Assembly (NCBI GenBank): GCA_029465975.1
Contig: CM055736.1
Coordinates: forward strand, 10,790,707-10,854,706
Source: Dallia pectoralis
Taxonomy: Eukaryota; Chordata; Actinopteri; Esociformes; Umbridae
Reading direction: 5' to 3'
Length of the DNA stretch: 64,000 nucleotides
The position numbers and the translations under genes are program-made. Each line of letters opens with the position of its first letter. Within the stretch, counting starts at the first letter, position 1. Below the pieces are notes generated by a model, which saw nothing but the letters and a program-made list of their open reading frames with translations, was not told where the DNA came from and searched no databases. Shown in pieces: positions 1 to 11,441 of the stretch.

Positions 1-27
1 GGTTGGTTTGCAACAAACCCACACGGC

Positions 28-31
<4 letters not shown>

Positions 32-59
<28 letters not shown>
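32..59. repeat. (TG)n microsatellite
   Basis: Uninterrupted TG dinucleotide run of about 14 units. It is the first of many CA/GT microsatellites in the window, a density typical of fish genomes. Confidence 0.97.
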
Positions 60-63
<4 letters not shown>

Positions 64-1246
64 TGCTGGAACAATGTGCAAAAGCAGCCTGTGTGGGTGG
101 GACAGAGCCACAGGCACATCTCTACAGGCCTATATGAAAGCACACGTAGGCTGCAATCAGCCTCCAACCATTTACCAGCCGTACAACCAGTGTGAGATGG
201 TTTAGTAGAAAGAAGGCCCCGGACCACCGAAGGGGTATTCTGTAGGACAGAAGCCGGGCTGGCTGGGCTGATTCAGGCCCGTTTCATATCGTTCCCAAAG
301 TATTCAACACCCTGACCAGATTAACGGCTTGACGAGCCGACGGCGTGTCGTGAGGACTTAGAATGCCGGGACAACCGATCCACGAGGCCTGGTTGGGACA
401 GGCCCTTGTGACAGACTCGTTTCACCCGGTTTAAGTGAACGCCGGCTAAAAGAGTGTAACGCAGGAATGCCGCGCACAGCGCAAACAAGACGCGGCAGTC
501 TCACGGCACGGAGACGAGGACGGGAGTGTGTGAACGTTGGCTATGACCTGTCTACGACCGTCTGCAGAGCGTGTTGCGGTACGGTGACAAGATGGGAAGA
601 AGAATCTGTCTGCAGAGACGCTCGCTTGATAAGAACGACGCTTTCAAGTTTACTCCAAAAAATTACCTCATCTTAAGAGTCGTAGATGTAAAAGTGCAGA
701 TATGACAACACACCCACGACGCTTGGGGTGTCTGATTATGTCAGTCTACACCCTGTCAAGGGGGGGGGGGGCTCTGGTTGACAGGGCATCTTAATAGCCA
801 TCTTCATCTTCCTCTTCCTTCATCTTCCTCCCGATGTCATATGCAGACGAACCAACCAGCATTGTGAGGAAGCCGTTGAAGCTAAGAGAGTAGGAGGCTT
901 CTATATGACTGAACTGTTTGTGTTGGACTCTTAAGGGCCACTTGGCTGCCTGTTAACTCGGCGTTGCAGTAATGACGGGGTTCAAATGATCGACAGCTGG
1001 GTAGGGGTGTGGGCGTGCGTGGGGCATGGGAGAGGATCAGTGAAGGCGGCTGGCTGTGTTGGGTCTGATCTGGGCCCTCCGGCTGGTTCAGGAGACGTGT
1101 TCTGAAGCCTCTCCAGATCCAGATTAAAGTCTGAGTTTATCCAGAGATACATCAGAGCACAGGGGGATGAACACGTGGAGAGGAGGAGAGCAGAGTAGAA
1201 AAACCAGGGAACTTGGAATCAACATGTATAGTGATCCCTGTCACAC

Positions 1247-1248
<2 letters not shown>
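60..1248. other. Unique sequence, no gene seen
   Basis: No open frame with recognisable protein similarity and no splice-bounded exon stands out. The only local oddity is a 12-base G run at 760-771. I see no transposon motif. Confidence 0.6.
760..771. repeat. G12 homopolymer
   Basis: Twelve consecutive G on the plus strand. Such runs are prone to length change and sequencing error. Confidence 0.95.

Positions 1249-1325
<77 letters not shown>
1249..1325. repeat. (GT)38 microsatellite
   Basis: A perfect 77-base GT run and the longest pure dinucleotide run in the window. Overlapping open frames rich in Val-Cys or Thr-His are translations of this repeat, not genes. Confidence 0.98.
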
Positions 1326-1329
<4 letters not shown>

Positions 1330-1879
1330 GTTGCACGCACACATTTTTACTAACCCGGAGGGGACAGAAACAGCAGCAAAATAGGTAGTAAAGCGATGCC
1401 AATTTGACCTGTGAGTGCCATGTTGTCAGCATCGAAAAGCGAAAAATGCTATTTCCGTCCAAGGTTGTACGTCTTGGGTCAGTTGTTCGGTTTAAGGCTG
1501 CGGTTTTGGTGTTAGGAGAAAATAGGATTTTTAATGAAACAACTCGTTTTCCCACGAGAACAGAGATTGCCATGGTGTGAGCTCACGTGTGTGTGAATGT
1601 GTGTGTGTGTGTGTGTGTGTGTCTGTGTGGACAGAGAGAGAGTTTATTGCAGCTACGAAGATCCATCAGTTCCTAAGCATTTCTAAATGGTTAATCCAGA
1701 TCCACCTGTGTTCTGGCAGAGGAACAGAGGAGCGTTCCAACAGGCATGACGACCGTAATGGTAATTGACAACAGCGCATGTTGGGGGAGGGGGTTAAGGG
1801 GGGGGTACTGTCCCATAGGGGCACATGCGGCTCTGATTTGCTAAATAGATGTGAGTGAGAAGGAAATGATTTCCATAAC
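1326..1879. other. Unique sequence with a short GT run
   Basis: Contains a GT-rich stretch at 1587-1629, interrupted by AA and CT. Otherwise there is no gene, RNA or transposon signal that I can recognise. Confidence 0.6.
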
Positions 1880-1911
1880 AAACACGCACACACGCACACA
1901 CACACACACAC
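1880..1911. repeat. (CA)n microsatellite
   Basis: CA repeat with two CG interruptions (CACGCACA pattern) on its left side. Confidence 0.95.
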
Positions 1912-2025
1912 CTCCCTGGGGATGTGTCAATCTAAGTGGGAGAGAATGTCTACATTTAAAACCATCTGGGGAGACATAAAAAAAACATTTCTCAGCTGTT
2001 TAACTTCAATTAGGGAAGAGAAGTG

Positions 2026-2427
2026 GCGAGTGAAAGAGAGGCAGGGGGGATAGAGAGAGTGTGGAGAGAGGGAGAGGATGGGGAGAGGGTGAGAGAGGGA
2101 GAGAGAGGAGAGAGGGAGGGAGAGGATAGAGAGAGGGTGGAGAGAGGGAGAGGATGGGGAGAGGGAGGGGGGAGAGAGGGAGAGAGGGGAGAGGGTGAGA
2201 GAGGGAGAGGATGGGGAGAGGGAGGGAGAGGGAGGGTGGAGAGAGGGAGAGAGGGGAGAGAGGAGAGAGGGAGGGAGAGAGAGGAGAGAGGGAGGGAGAG
2301 GATAGAGAGTGGGTGGAGAGAGGGAGAGGATGGGGAGAGGGAGAGAGAGGGAGAGGGAGGGAGAGGGAGGGTGGAGAGAGGGAGAGAGGGGAGGAGAGGG
2401 TGGGTGGAGAGAGAGAGGGTGGATACT
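2026..2427. repeat. 400-bp polypurine (GGGAGA)n tract
   Basis: The plus strand is almost entirely G and A, built from GGGAGAG and GAGAGAGG words with GGAT and GGTG spacers. Units recur in longer irregular blocks, so it is a degenerate short-unit satellite rather than a simple repeat. It stays open in several frames on both strands (Gly-Arg-Glu or Pro-Ser-Leu rich), which is a composition effect. Long polypurine mirror-like tracts of this kind can form triplex DNA (known chemistry; formation here is inference). Confidence 0.95.
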
Positions 2428-3109
2428 GGGAACCACTCGTAACTGAATGGTTAAGTGCAGTTAGAATAGGCACTAAGGAGGGCCCACATTCACCGCCGTG
2501 TTCTAAAGAGTCCGTATTGTATCCCGGTCTTTGTGGTTGAACAGTGATGGAGATGTTCTGATGCTTATAACAGATATGTATTGACAGCAGATTGTAATGG
2601 GGAGCGAGGGTTCCTAAAGGCTTAGGATTGACTGGTGGCAACAGCAAAGGAGTCCCATCTATTCACGCGGCCGGCCGGAAGCCGGAGGAAAGAATTCCAC
2701 TGCATTTCTTTAAGGTCAGAGAAAGTCCCGCTGAGGAAAATCTGGATGTCAGGTCTCGAAAGACCAGGTGAAACGTTAGCGGGAAAAAACACACGCGCCA
2801 ATAATAAAATGAAAAAAGAGTGACGAGGGAGAAAAGGTCATATTGGACAGGAAATAAAGCGCGCTGTCAGCCTGTCGCCCCCGGCGATTGCAGAGTCGCG
2901 TCTCCCAGGTTATTGCTTATTGTTTACTCTTTCTGAAAAGGTCGGAGGTCGCTTCAACCACATCTATTTTCTACCCATCAGTCCCTGGTCCCATTCTTCT
3001 CCCTGCAGGCGGAGGAACAAAGAGCTAGAGGAGGGTGGAGGAGGAGCGGAAAAGAAATAAAAAAGATAGAAAGGGAGAGCAGTGATCAGACAGGGTTGAT
3101 AAGGAATTG
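2428..3109. other. Unique sequence, no gene seen
   Basis: No coding or RNA feature recognised. Mixed composition, with short purine-rich patches near 3030-3090. Confidence 0.6.
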
Positions 3110-3175
3110 GAAGGAGGGAGGGAGGGAGGGAGTAAGGGAGGGAGGGAGGGAGAGATGGATGGGTGGGTGGGTGGC
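3110..3175. repeat. (GGGA)n then (GGGT)n tetranucleotide repeat
   Basis: GGAGGGAG units run to about 3150 and are then followed by GGATGGGTGGGTGGGTGG. The change of unit within one tract suggests a point mutation that was later amplified. Confidence 0.93.
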
Positions 3176-3460
3176 GGAGAAGGGGTTGTGTGTGCTTTGG
3201 GGGTGATGTGTGTATTCAACTCCAGGCTGACTCCTCTTATGCTAATACAGCCAATTTCCTCTTTTATTTCATTTCTGGAGCCAAAATCTGCGATCTGTGA
3301 TAAGGTTGCCGTGGCGACCGCCTGTTCCCCGGGCGGATGCGGGCAGCCGTGTGATGGAGATGTGTAAGTCGGCGGGAGCAGCAGGGAATGAATAATTTAA
3401 AACTCCACCAAGCCGGAGAGATAAGAGAGAGCAGCCAGGGCTGAGCCCCGCCAAACCCCC
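3176..3460. other. Unique block between two low-complexity tracts
   Basis: A complex-sequence block holding AT-rich words (AATGAATAATTTAAAACTCC near 3386) next to a GC-rich part. No exon is recognised. Its sharp contrast with the flanking GGGA and CT tracts makes it a plausible but unproven conserved non-coding element. Confidence 0.3.
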
Positions 3461-3660
3461 CACCGCTTCCACTCTCCCTCCATCCTGCCCTCCTCTCCCT
3501 CGCTCCTCTCTCCCCTCCCCTTTCTCTCGCTGCCTCTCACACTCTCTCTCTCCCTCCATCTCTCTCTCTCCATCCATCTCTCTCTCTCTCTCTTCCTCGC
3601 AATCTTTCTGCCTCCATCCTACCCCACACTCCCCCAAACCCTCCCTCCACCTCTCTTCCC
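3461..3660. repeat. Polypyrimidine (CT/CCCT)n tract
   Basis: About 200 bases that are mostly C and T, with (CT)n cores near 3540-3595 and CTCCCT words elsewhere. It is interrupted by GC and CAT. Confidence 0.9.
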
Positions 3661-4220
3661 GGGGATCCAAAGCCTCATCCTGCAACGCCGGGTGACCTCC
3701 AAGGTCAAAGGCATGATGGGTAATTTAACCGGTGGCTCGGGGCTTCGGGGCTCGTAGCAAAGCAAGTGAGAAAAGAGTGGGAGCCTGGAGACGTGGATGG
3801 AGGGTCTCAGGGCTGATATGAAGTCAAGGACTGAGGGGTGTGTTCAGCCCCGTCTAGATGTGACTGGCGGTACCCAACAAACCTGTTTAAATACAACTCA
3901 ACACTCTTCGTTTCACATTCTCCATTTCCCCTCGACTCCTTACTGAATGATTTCCCGCAAACCTCTGGGTGTAGTTGCTGTAACGTCGTCACAGTCACAC
4001 CCATTTGAAGCCACTAATGTCACATGCAAAGATGTTTCACACGCAACCGACACTCAGCGGGCTTTGGGAAAGAAAGGTCCGGCTGCGGGGGAATTGTTTG
4101 GGGTTCAATGGCGGCTGAACGGACCAACTGCTCTTGTCTTCGGCAAATGATAAAATACTTGACTTCAGGAGTCGCCATTATGTGACTTTATATTATTGTT
4201 CTCCAATGTATAGTCTGATA
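3661..4220. other. Unique sequence, no gene seen
   Basis: No similarity recognised. The open frames are short and unstructured. Confidence 0.6.
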
Positions 4221-4396
4221 TAACCAAACCACTGGTCTGCTCTCAGCTGTGTCATCAGGACAAACGATGACATCCCATGTAACCAAACCACTGGTCTGCT
4301 CTCAGCTGTGTCATCAGGACAAACGATGACATCCCATGTAACCAAACCACTGGTCTGCTCTCAGCTGTGTCATTAGGACAAACGATGACATCCCAA
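4221..4396. repeat. 59-bp tandem triplication
   Basis: Three adjacent copies of a 59-base unit begin with TAACCAAACCACTGG at 4221, 4280 and 4339. The copies are almost identical. I see one internal change in the third (GTCATCAGG to GTCATTAGG), which argues for recent duplication. Confidence 0.97.
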
Positions 4397-4734
4397 TCAA
4401 AACATTTCCATGGAAACGTAGTGACACCGACTCAACAGCGTGGGCGATTTTGAAAAACAGACAACACGTTTATGATGTCACACAGACGTGGTTGTGTGCG
4501 GAGGTCACTGGGGAGTGTGCGGAGGTCAGGGGGATAGATGTGTTCTGGACAGCGCTACTGAGAGGTGATGTTTGTTTCTGTAGAGTAGGTAGTTGGTTTA
4601 ACCTCGTACCGGTCGGGCCGTGTGATTCGCTAGATTACCCTGCCTCGCTGACTCCTGTATGTCTGGCCTTTCAAACTGTTTTCATTCCTCAGTCGCGGCA
4701 CGCCGTTGTATCGTCACGGTGATAACCAGGTGAA
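4397..4734. other. Unique sequence, no gene seen
   Basis: Contains a short imperfect duplication of GTGTGCGGAGGTCA near 4494-4528. Nothing else is recognisable. Confidence 0.6.
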
Positions 4735-4870
4735 AACATTCGCGGGGCGGTTCACGGCGAGGCGAGCGGTTCACGGGCGGGGCGAGACGCGCTTGACCGG
4801 CGCCCGACCCCGCATGTCGAACGCGGCCAACTCCGCCCCGCCCGGGGTGACGTGGGTCGTCCCAAAAGAC
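4735..4870. promoter_or_regulatory. CpG-rich patch with GC-box and CRE-like words
   Basis: Dense CpG compared with its flanks, CCGCCCCGCCC near 4833, and TGACGT at about 4848, which matches the core of a cAMP-response element. A GCGGTTCACGG word is repeated at about 4747 and 4768. It could be a small CpG island or promoter, but no transcript or exon can be placed beside it. Confidence 0.25.
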
Positions 4871-5040
4871 ACAAGCGTAGGGGGAAACGGGAACAAAAAA
4901 GGGCTGATTCAGAGACACGCCACACAGGAGGCCCGCACGGCTCACCTCAGCCCAAGCGTGAAGTCCTGATCCCGCTGGCGCCAGGAGGTAAGCAACCTGC
5001 CGGGCCTGTCAGGGCTCCCAACCTAGAACAGGTAGTGTTT

Positions 5041-5191
5041 AAACACACACACACACACACGGATATAACCCCATGTCAAGTACAAACACTACCTCTAAAA
5101 CATCAGCCCTCAGCAAGCGTATAATAACATAAGGATGTGTGTGCGTGTGTGTGTGTGTGTGATTGTGTGTGTGTGTGTGTGTGATTGTGTT
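5041..5191. repeat. CA run followed by interrupted GT runs
   Basis: (CA)10 at 5041-5060. After 75 bases of unique DNA, GT runs interrupted by GATT follow at 5135-5191. The CA and GT runs are complementary, so they could pair as a loose hairpin. Confidence 0.93.
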
Positions 5192-5473
5192 GGTGTAAAG
5201 TTCAACCGTTGAAAATAGAGATATTAAAGCAAACAATACTCTTAAACATACTTCTTCTTTAGCTTCCTGCGCAGGCTTTACTTGTGCCTGACTGGCTCCA
5301 CAGAAGAAGAGTGTCTGGTCTAAGGTTTGCGATGGGACTGTAGATTACCGGTAGATATTCAGAGACAGTTGTGTATGTGACGGGGATAAGACGTGTTTTG
5401 TCTACTTTCTCTGATGTCTCACATTCCCCGGGACCTGGCCACGGCACCAAACAGCTCACCCGCACAACACGCT

Positions 5474-5475
<2 letters not shown>
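5192..5475. other. Unique sequence
   Basis: No feature recognised. Confidence 0.5.
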
Positions 5476-5527
<52 letters not shown>

Positions 5528-5560
5528 GACACACAGACAGACAGACAGACAGACAGACAC
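5476..5560. repeat. Compound (CA)n(CAGA)n microsatellite
   Basis: About 46 bases of pure CA pass into ACAG tetranucleotides at 5522-5558. Confidence 0.97.
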
Positions 5561-5868
5561 GTCTGCAAGCACGTAACAACGGCACGCAAACACACAAAGG
5601 CACAGGAACAAGCTAGAAAGGTATGTAAGCAGAAACGCCACAGACAGAAGCGCCGGACTTAAAGGTAATCTTGCATTGTCATCAACATCTTCTGTGCTGT
5701 GATGTTAGCCCTTATAAAGGCCAGAGATAACCAGTGACCTGCAATGCCAACATCTAACACATGGTGGCACTGTGTACTTATTGGAGAGGTGCAGTTTTTA
5801 AAACTCCTTCTGGTAGAACATAGTGTCACAAAGCTGAACACAATACATACGCACGTAGACGCTCACCG

Positions 5869-5869
<1 letters not shown>
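5561..5869. other. Unique sequence
   Basis: No feature recognised in this 309-base interval. Confidence 0.5.
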
Positions 5870-5921
<52 letters not shown>

Positions 5922-5935
5922 CACACACACACACA
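5870..5935. repeat. (CA)n microsatellite
   Basis: CA repeat with one GAAA interruption at about 5917. Confidence 0.97.
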
Positions 5936-7371
5936 GATACACAACCAGGCAGATACTCCAGATTACATTGATAGTACAGAAAAATATTGGCCCATAGAAA
6001 ATAATACAACACAATGATAACAGGGTGCTATCTGCTGTGATCCTGATATCACACTAAACGCACACGGAATATCAACTCTCACAAACAAGAAACAAGAAAC
6101 GACAAGGCCCATCGCCCAAATGGCAGCAAACACAATATGCAGCCGATCTAAGATCCTCTCTTTCCAATACAATTAGGACGGTGCGACTCAATGAGCTCGA
6201 TGCCACTAATCAAAATCATGATAGAGTTTTCAAGAAACAAGACGGTTCTCCGAGCAGCTAGTAGCTTGGAAAATGTGACCTTTTCATAAATAAACAAGGG
6301 TAAAGAGGTAACGTAAACTGTGTGCCTGATTGTGACTTGATTCAATTAAGGAATTAGCTCTCTTTCTGTCATTTTAATCGAGATTAGGGTTTGTATAGGT
6401 ATTTAAACAATTATTTCCAGAATCCCCATCAACAACAAAACGAAATGCACCATGGGATTAAACTAATTCAAATAAGGTCAAAAATACATTTTCACTTTTG
6501 TTCTCAATTTAATCTTATTATCTATTTAATTGAATTATAATGTACAATAATTCACATCAAAAGACATACAAAAACTGGCAGAAATATTAATCGATGAAAA
6601 TACTAATATTTCATTTTCGTTATTTCAATCAAAAGATTCGCTTTGGATGCTCACCAAGCGGTTTTTCAAAAGACATTTTGGGGGGATTTAGATTACATTT
6701 GTTTAATTATAGCAGTCAGGAATCGGTCCTATCTAAACTTAAGCAATTGTAAAGGCCTCAATTAAATCTGATGTTAATTAAATCAGATCTTGTTGTGTAT
6801 TAATCGTTAATGGAGCGGCACATTTTAATCTAGTGAACACAGAGAGTAATAAGAAATCAGCAAATAGGAGAAATGGGAAATGATGCTTTTTAATTTCATG
6901 GGCGTTTTATTTAGCTGCTGTTTTGCATAAGTTCATAATCGTTCCGTCATAATAACAATCTTGGTATCAAAATCAACCACCAATTAAATGTCTGTGCGCA
7001 AACATAATAGGACAGGCCTGATGTTTGAGGCAACGGGAGTAGCAGTTGATGGTTTCTTATACGACCTGTTTTTGGAATTCCCTATTTTAGCATGGTACAT
7101 TGGCATGGAGATGATGTGTGTGACTTGATGTAGCCTATCATCCTGCTCAGTTATAATTCTGCAATTGTTTTAATTTTGCAGGAGAAACATTTGCTACATT
7201 ATTGTAAAAGTGTAGTAGAAAATATATGCCATTTTATGAACAAAAGTACCTAATAAAAATCCAGTAGTCTGATACACTTCAATTGAGAAGAATACACATT
7301 TTGAGTATCAAGTGTGTTAAATATTTGTATTAAAGCGGTTTGAACAACGATTTGTGCATGCGTGCAACTTA
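5936..7371. other. AT-rich unique block, candidate regulatory DNA
   Basis: There is no gene or transposon. From about 6340 to 7240 the block is AT-rich but not simple-repeat, with many TAATT, ATTAA and TTAATTAA words of the kind bound by homeodomain proteins. It looks like the non-repetitive parts of vertebrate developmental gene deserts, but conservation cannot be seen from one sequence. Confidence 0.3.
6527..6537. promoter_or_regulatory. P3-type homeodomain palindrome
   Basis: TAATTGAATTA exactly matches TAATYNRATTA, the co-operative dimer site of paired-class homeodomains (known motif). It lies in an AT-rich block, where chance matches are likelier. Binding is inference. Confidence 0.25.
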
Positions 7372-7386
7372 TGTGTGTGCGCGCGC

Positions 7387-7419
<33 letters not shown>

Positions 7420-7460
7420 CGTGCGTGCGTGCGTGAACGTGTGTGCGTGTGTGTGCGTGT
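7372..7460. repeat. GT repeat with GC interruptions
   Basis: Alternating purine-pyrimidine run of TGTGTGCGCGCG and GCGTGCGTGC words. Alternating CG/CA runs are the classic Z-DNA-forming composition. Confidence 0.92.
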
Positions 7461-7870
7461 ACTGTGGGCTTGTTAATTATGTTTATTTCAGCATTAAACG
7501 AAGGCCTTATCAGATGGCTGGCTAAGGTTCTTTTCCTGGTAGAGCAAGTCACACAAGAGATAAGTGGGAAAATTCAGTCTGTGGTCAGCAAGACTTCAAA
7601 AAGATACACACTCTGTACATCCCACTCTGGTTAGTTATTTTAAGAAACTGTTTATCCGCGACACGACAGATACGGGGAACGGAACACGGCCTCCATCCAA
7701 ACCATATTAGACTAATTAACAAACTAATTTATAAGCCCGGGGAACATAATGATTGCCACACATTCAGGAAGCAGAGGAGGACAGGAGATAAATAAATAAA
7801 GTGCGGCAGGTGTACGTATGCAAATTGTTTGTTGGCGCAATGGGGAGAAATTTAAATTACAGTTCAATCA
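7461..7870. other. Unique sequence, no gene seen
   Basis: No feature recognised. Confidence 0.6.
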
Positions 7871-7938
7871 GGAGAGAGCGGAGAAAGGGAGATAGAAAAG
7901 GAGAGCGGGAGATAGAAAGGGAGAGAGGGAAGAGGAGA
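7871..7938. repeat. GA-rich purine tract
   Basis: Plus-strand G/A run with GAGATAGAAAGG repeated twice. Confidence 0.85.
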
Positions 7939-8855
7939 ATTGCGAAGGGGTTCTGTGATTTTCCGTCTCCACGCTCAGTTGATATTTCACTGGGACGAGG
8001 ATTGAACGCCACGGGTGCATTTCACACCCTGAATGAGAGAGGCAATCGCACTCAGCCGACCAGAACAATAATTAGAATGGAGATTAAATAAAAATAATTA
8101 GAAAAAGTTCATCTAGTTTTGATGTATTAATTATTCCCCCCGTGCTTTATTCCACTCTAATTATCTGCTTCAGTGAAAATGCCACGATTTTCTGTGAGTC
8201 ATAAAAAACCCGACATTCGTGTAATTATGTCAGAAATTTGGGGGGGAACTCGGCTAAGCAGAGCGTCAGCTTTCTTCTCTCCCCTTAGTTTAAAGTAAGT
8301 CACTTCTAACTACTTATAACTTATGAGTTAATGCAGTCCCTTTCAAGACATGGGGTATAAATAATAGAATGCAATGGGAGATTATTTACTTCGTTAAATG
8401 GAGCGTCTCACTCTCTCGCTCCTTTATTCCAGCGAGAGTCGAGCCCCAACCTAGAAAGGCATCTGCATTTTTACTCAAACACACGCACGCACAGACACAC
8501 ACACGCACACACCACAATGAAAACAAGACTACTTTTTTATCCATTCTTGGTCAGTAGATAATCATTTGCATATAAATGGAAATATTTATTGTGACATGAA
8601 AATAAGAACGGGAGATGTAGGAAGTAATGTGCTCATTTTTCAACAACAAAAAATCGCAGGCCCCGGACTGTGATATCTGTACATTAGGAGTCAAGCAGTT
8701 TAAAAAAATAAAAATAAGAATGAACTCTAGAAGAGAAGAGAGGAGGCAAGGGACCCTTTTAAGATGTTGACTACACAAATGGAGTCCCGGGAAAAGACGC
8801 GTTCAAATGGAATATGAGTGATAGATGTCTGTTGACATGTCATGTACTTTTCCTC
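7939..8855. other. Unique sequence with a short CA run
   Basis: An interrupted CA run lies at 8478-8513. The rest is AT-rich unique DNA (AATTATTC, ATTAATTATT near 8130) with no coding signal. Confidence 0.6.
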
Positions 8856-8910
8856 GCTCTCTCTCCATCTCCCTCTCTCTCTCTCTCTCCATCTCTCTCT
8901 CTCTCTCTCT
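8856..8910. repeat. (CT)n tract
   Basis: CTCTCTCCAT units pass into pure CT. The minus-strand frame rich in Glu-Arg-Glu-Met is its translation. Confidence 0.93.
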
Positions 8911-9290
8911 GCAGCAAGAGGCCGTCCACGTAGGCAGAGCTCTAAGCTGAAATGACTTCACATCCTCTCTGCTTGACTGACACACTGACAAAAGGCAATA
9001 AAGCGAGCAAAACACCATTTAGATGTTGAACAGATATCACGTACAAACAGGTGTGTGGTATTTAAAATACAACATTTAGAACAAATCGAAATCCAATTTT
9101 AATGCTGTTTTTAAAGCAATGCAAGGACGCTTTGGTTGGTACGTTCCTATTTTTGAAAGTACTCAAATGTTCCATGATGCAACATACAGAAAACCTACAT
9201 TCATTTATACAGCACGTTACTTTACAACAACATATCAATGTGGCAAACACACCTGCAATCAGTACTACTTGATTATTACAGTTTAGGACT
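8911..9290. other. Unique sequence
   Basis: No feature recognised. Confidence 0.6.
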
Positions 9291-10027
9291 ACCTACTACT
9301 GAATAACTAGACCAGCTGGGCCCATATAGACCTACTAACTACTGAATAACTACAGATCAGCTGGGCTCATATAGACCTACTAACTACTGAATAACTAGAC
9401 CAGCTGGGCCCATATAGACCTACTAACTACTGAATAACTACAGATCAGCTGGCCTCATATAGACCTACCTACTACTGAATAACTACAGATCAGCTGGGCT
9501 CATATAGACCTACTGAATAAATACAGATCAGCTGGGCCCATATAGACCTACTAACTACTGAATAACTACAGATCAGCTGGGCTCATATAGACCTACCAAC
9601 TACTGAATAACTACAGATCAGCTGGGCTCATATAGACCTATACTTACTACTGAATAACTACAGATCAGCTGGGCTCATATAGACCTACTAACTACTGAAT
9701 AACTACAGATCAGCTTGGCTCATATAGACCTACTAACTACTGAATAACTACAGATCAGCTGGGCTTATATAGACCTACTAACTACTGAATAACTACAGAT
9801 CAGCTGGGCTCATATAGACCTACTGAATAACTACAGATCAGCTGGGCCTATATAGACCTACTAACTACTGAATAACTACAGATCAGCTGGGCTCATATAG
9901 ACCTACTGAATAACTACAGATCAGCTGGGCCCATATAGACCTACTGAATAACTACAGATCAGCTGGGCCCATATAGACCTACTAACTACTGAATAACTAC
10001 AGATCAGCTGGGCTCATATAGGCCTAC
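9291..10027. repeat. 45-bp minisatellite, about 18 copies
   Basis: Unit of 45 bases containing ACTGAATAACTACAGATCAG followed by CTGGGCTCATATAGACCTAC. About five copies are shorter because they lack the CTAACTA joint before ACTGAATAA, so the array mixes full and deleted units. Copies also differ at GGGCTC versus GGGCCC and at ACTAGACCAG versus ACTACAGATCAG. The units are directly adjacent with no spacer, which excludes a CRISPR array. Confidence 0.97.
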
Positions 10028-10667
10028 AAGACATCTCTACCAGGTCTTTCGCTTTTGATCTTGTTGTCAACATGTAAAAGGAATAATTTTACTCACTTAA
10101 TGTGATTCACTTAGATGGTGAATAACTTTCCAAACTGTGGCTTTCCAAAACCTCCTTGGTTGCTGTGGCAGGGTGTTGGGGTTGATCTAATGGATGCAGA
10201 TGGGTGAACCAATGACTCATCTGTCCATGAGCGTTCGTCCCACGACTGTTCTTAAACTGAAACCTGACTGGTCTGTCTGTAAGTCTCACAAGCGGTTCTC
10301 ATGGTCTGTGCCTCGTTAGCCGGTGTGTTCTTCAGCATTTAGTGTTGATACATCGATACGCTATTATTGTCTTCTCGTTACCACAGTGGTGTTAAGTCAA
10401 TCGGAATGTTTTCCATCGCTAAGCTAACCAGTGCCTTTTTTCTTCTCAGCGATGTAGAAGACGGGATAACGATTATCTCCGTTCACCCGATGGCTAGCTT
10501 GTCTTGCATTGCCAGTTCTCTGGTCCTTTTGCAGTATGGTCCCCATGAAGGAAGACCACATAATATATCTGGTGAAATGTCTAAATGCTTTTGTCAAATA
10601 TGGATCAAAATATTCAGATATGCAATATGATGTCTTGAATTTAACAGTATATTGCATGTGTGCTTAG
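10028..10667. other. Unique sequence between two minisatellites
   Basis: No exon, RNA or transposon recognised. Confidence 0.6.
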
Positions 10668-11030
10668 TGGTTGGTGTGCGTGAGGGACTTCGGTTGGTGT
10701 GCGTGAAGGGACTTTGGTTGGTGGGCGTGAGGGACTTTGGTTGGTGGGCGTGTGGGACTTTGGTTGGTGTGCGTGAGGGACTTGGGTTGGTGGACGTGAG
10801 GGACTTTGGTTGGTGTGCGTGAGGGACTTTGGTTGGTGGACGTGAGGGACTTTGGTTGGTGGGCGTGAGGGACTTTGGTTGGTGGGCGTGAGGGACTTTG
10901 GTTGGTGTGCATGAGGGACTTTGGTTGGTGGGCGTGAGGGACTTTGGTTGGTGTGCGTGAGGGACTTTGGTTGGTGTGCGTGAGAGACTTTGGTTGGTGT
11001 GCGTGAGGGACGTTGGTGTGTGTGAGGGAC
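10668..11030. repeat. 23-bp minisatellite, about 16 copies
   Basis: Unit GGTTGGTGTGCGTGAGGGAC plus TTT. Variants carry GTGGGCGTG or GTGGACGTG at the centre. The minus-strand translation is a Pro-Thr-Lys-Val-Pro-His repeat that reads through several frames. It is a repeat artefact. Confidence 0.97.
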
Positions 11031-11289
11031 CAGATTTGTGACAGTCAGTCACAAGTGCCTCCAGTCTTACATGATGAAACACCAATGTGACCCAATGATC
11101 ACCAAAGAGTTCCCACCTCAATGACACTCGCCGTTTTGTCTTTTTTGAGAGTTCTTCCCTTTCTTTCCTGTGCAGTAGAAATATAGAGTCCAAAAATGTA
11201 GCCAGTCACTATATGAAATCATGCTATGCCAGCCGGATGCAGAGTGATTACAGTGTGAACAAACCACAAAGGAAACACAGAAACGCATA
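11031..11289. other. Unique sequence
   Basis: No feature recognised. Confidence 0.5.
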
Positions 11290-11340
11290 GACACACACAC
11301 CAAAACACACACACACACACACCAAAACACACACACACAT
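11290..11340. repeat. (CA)n with CAAAA interruptions
   Basis: Two copies of a CACACACACACCAAAA block, so the interrupted CA run is itself partly duplicated. Confidence 0.93.
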
Positions 11341-11441
11341 AGATGTGCATCATGGTAACTTTACTTGTTCTCTGTATGAAAACATTAGGGTGCATTAACA
11401 TCTAATCCCATCTAACCCTTCTTCCTAACCCCAACCCTCTG

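Noticed and set aside
9291..10027. CRISPR-like array
   Set aside because: Units are directly adjacent with no unique spacers, copies vary along their whole length, and the genome is vertebrate. It is a minisatellite.
10664..11193. Pro/Thr/His-rich repeat proteins on the minus strand
   Set aside because: Translations of the 23-bp minisatellite in successive frames.
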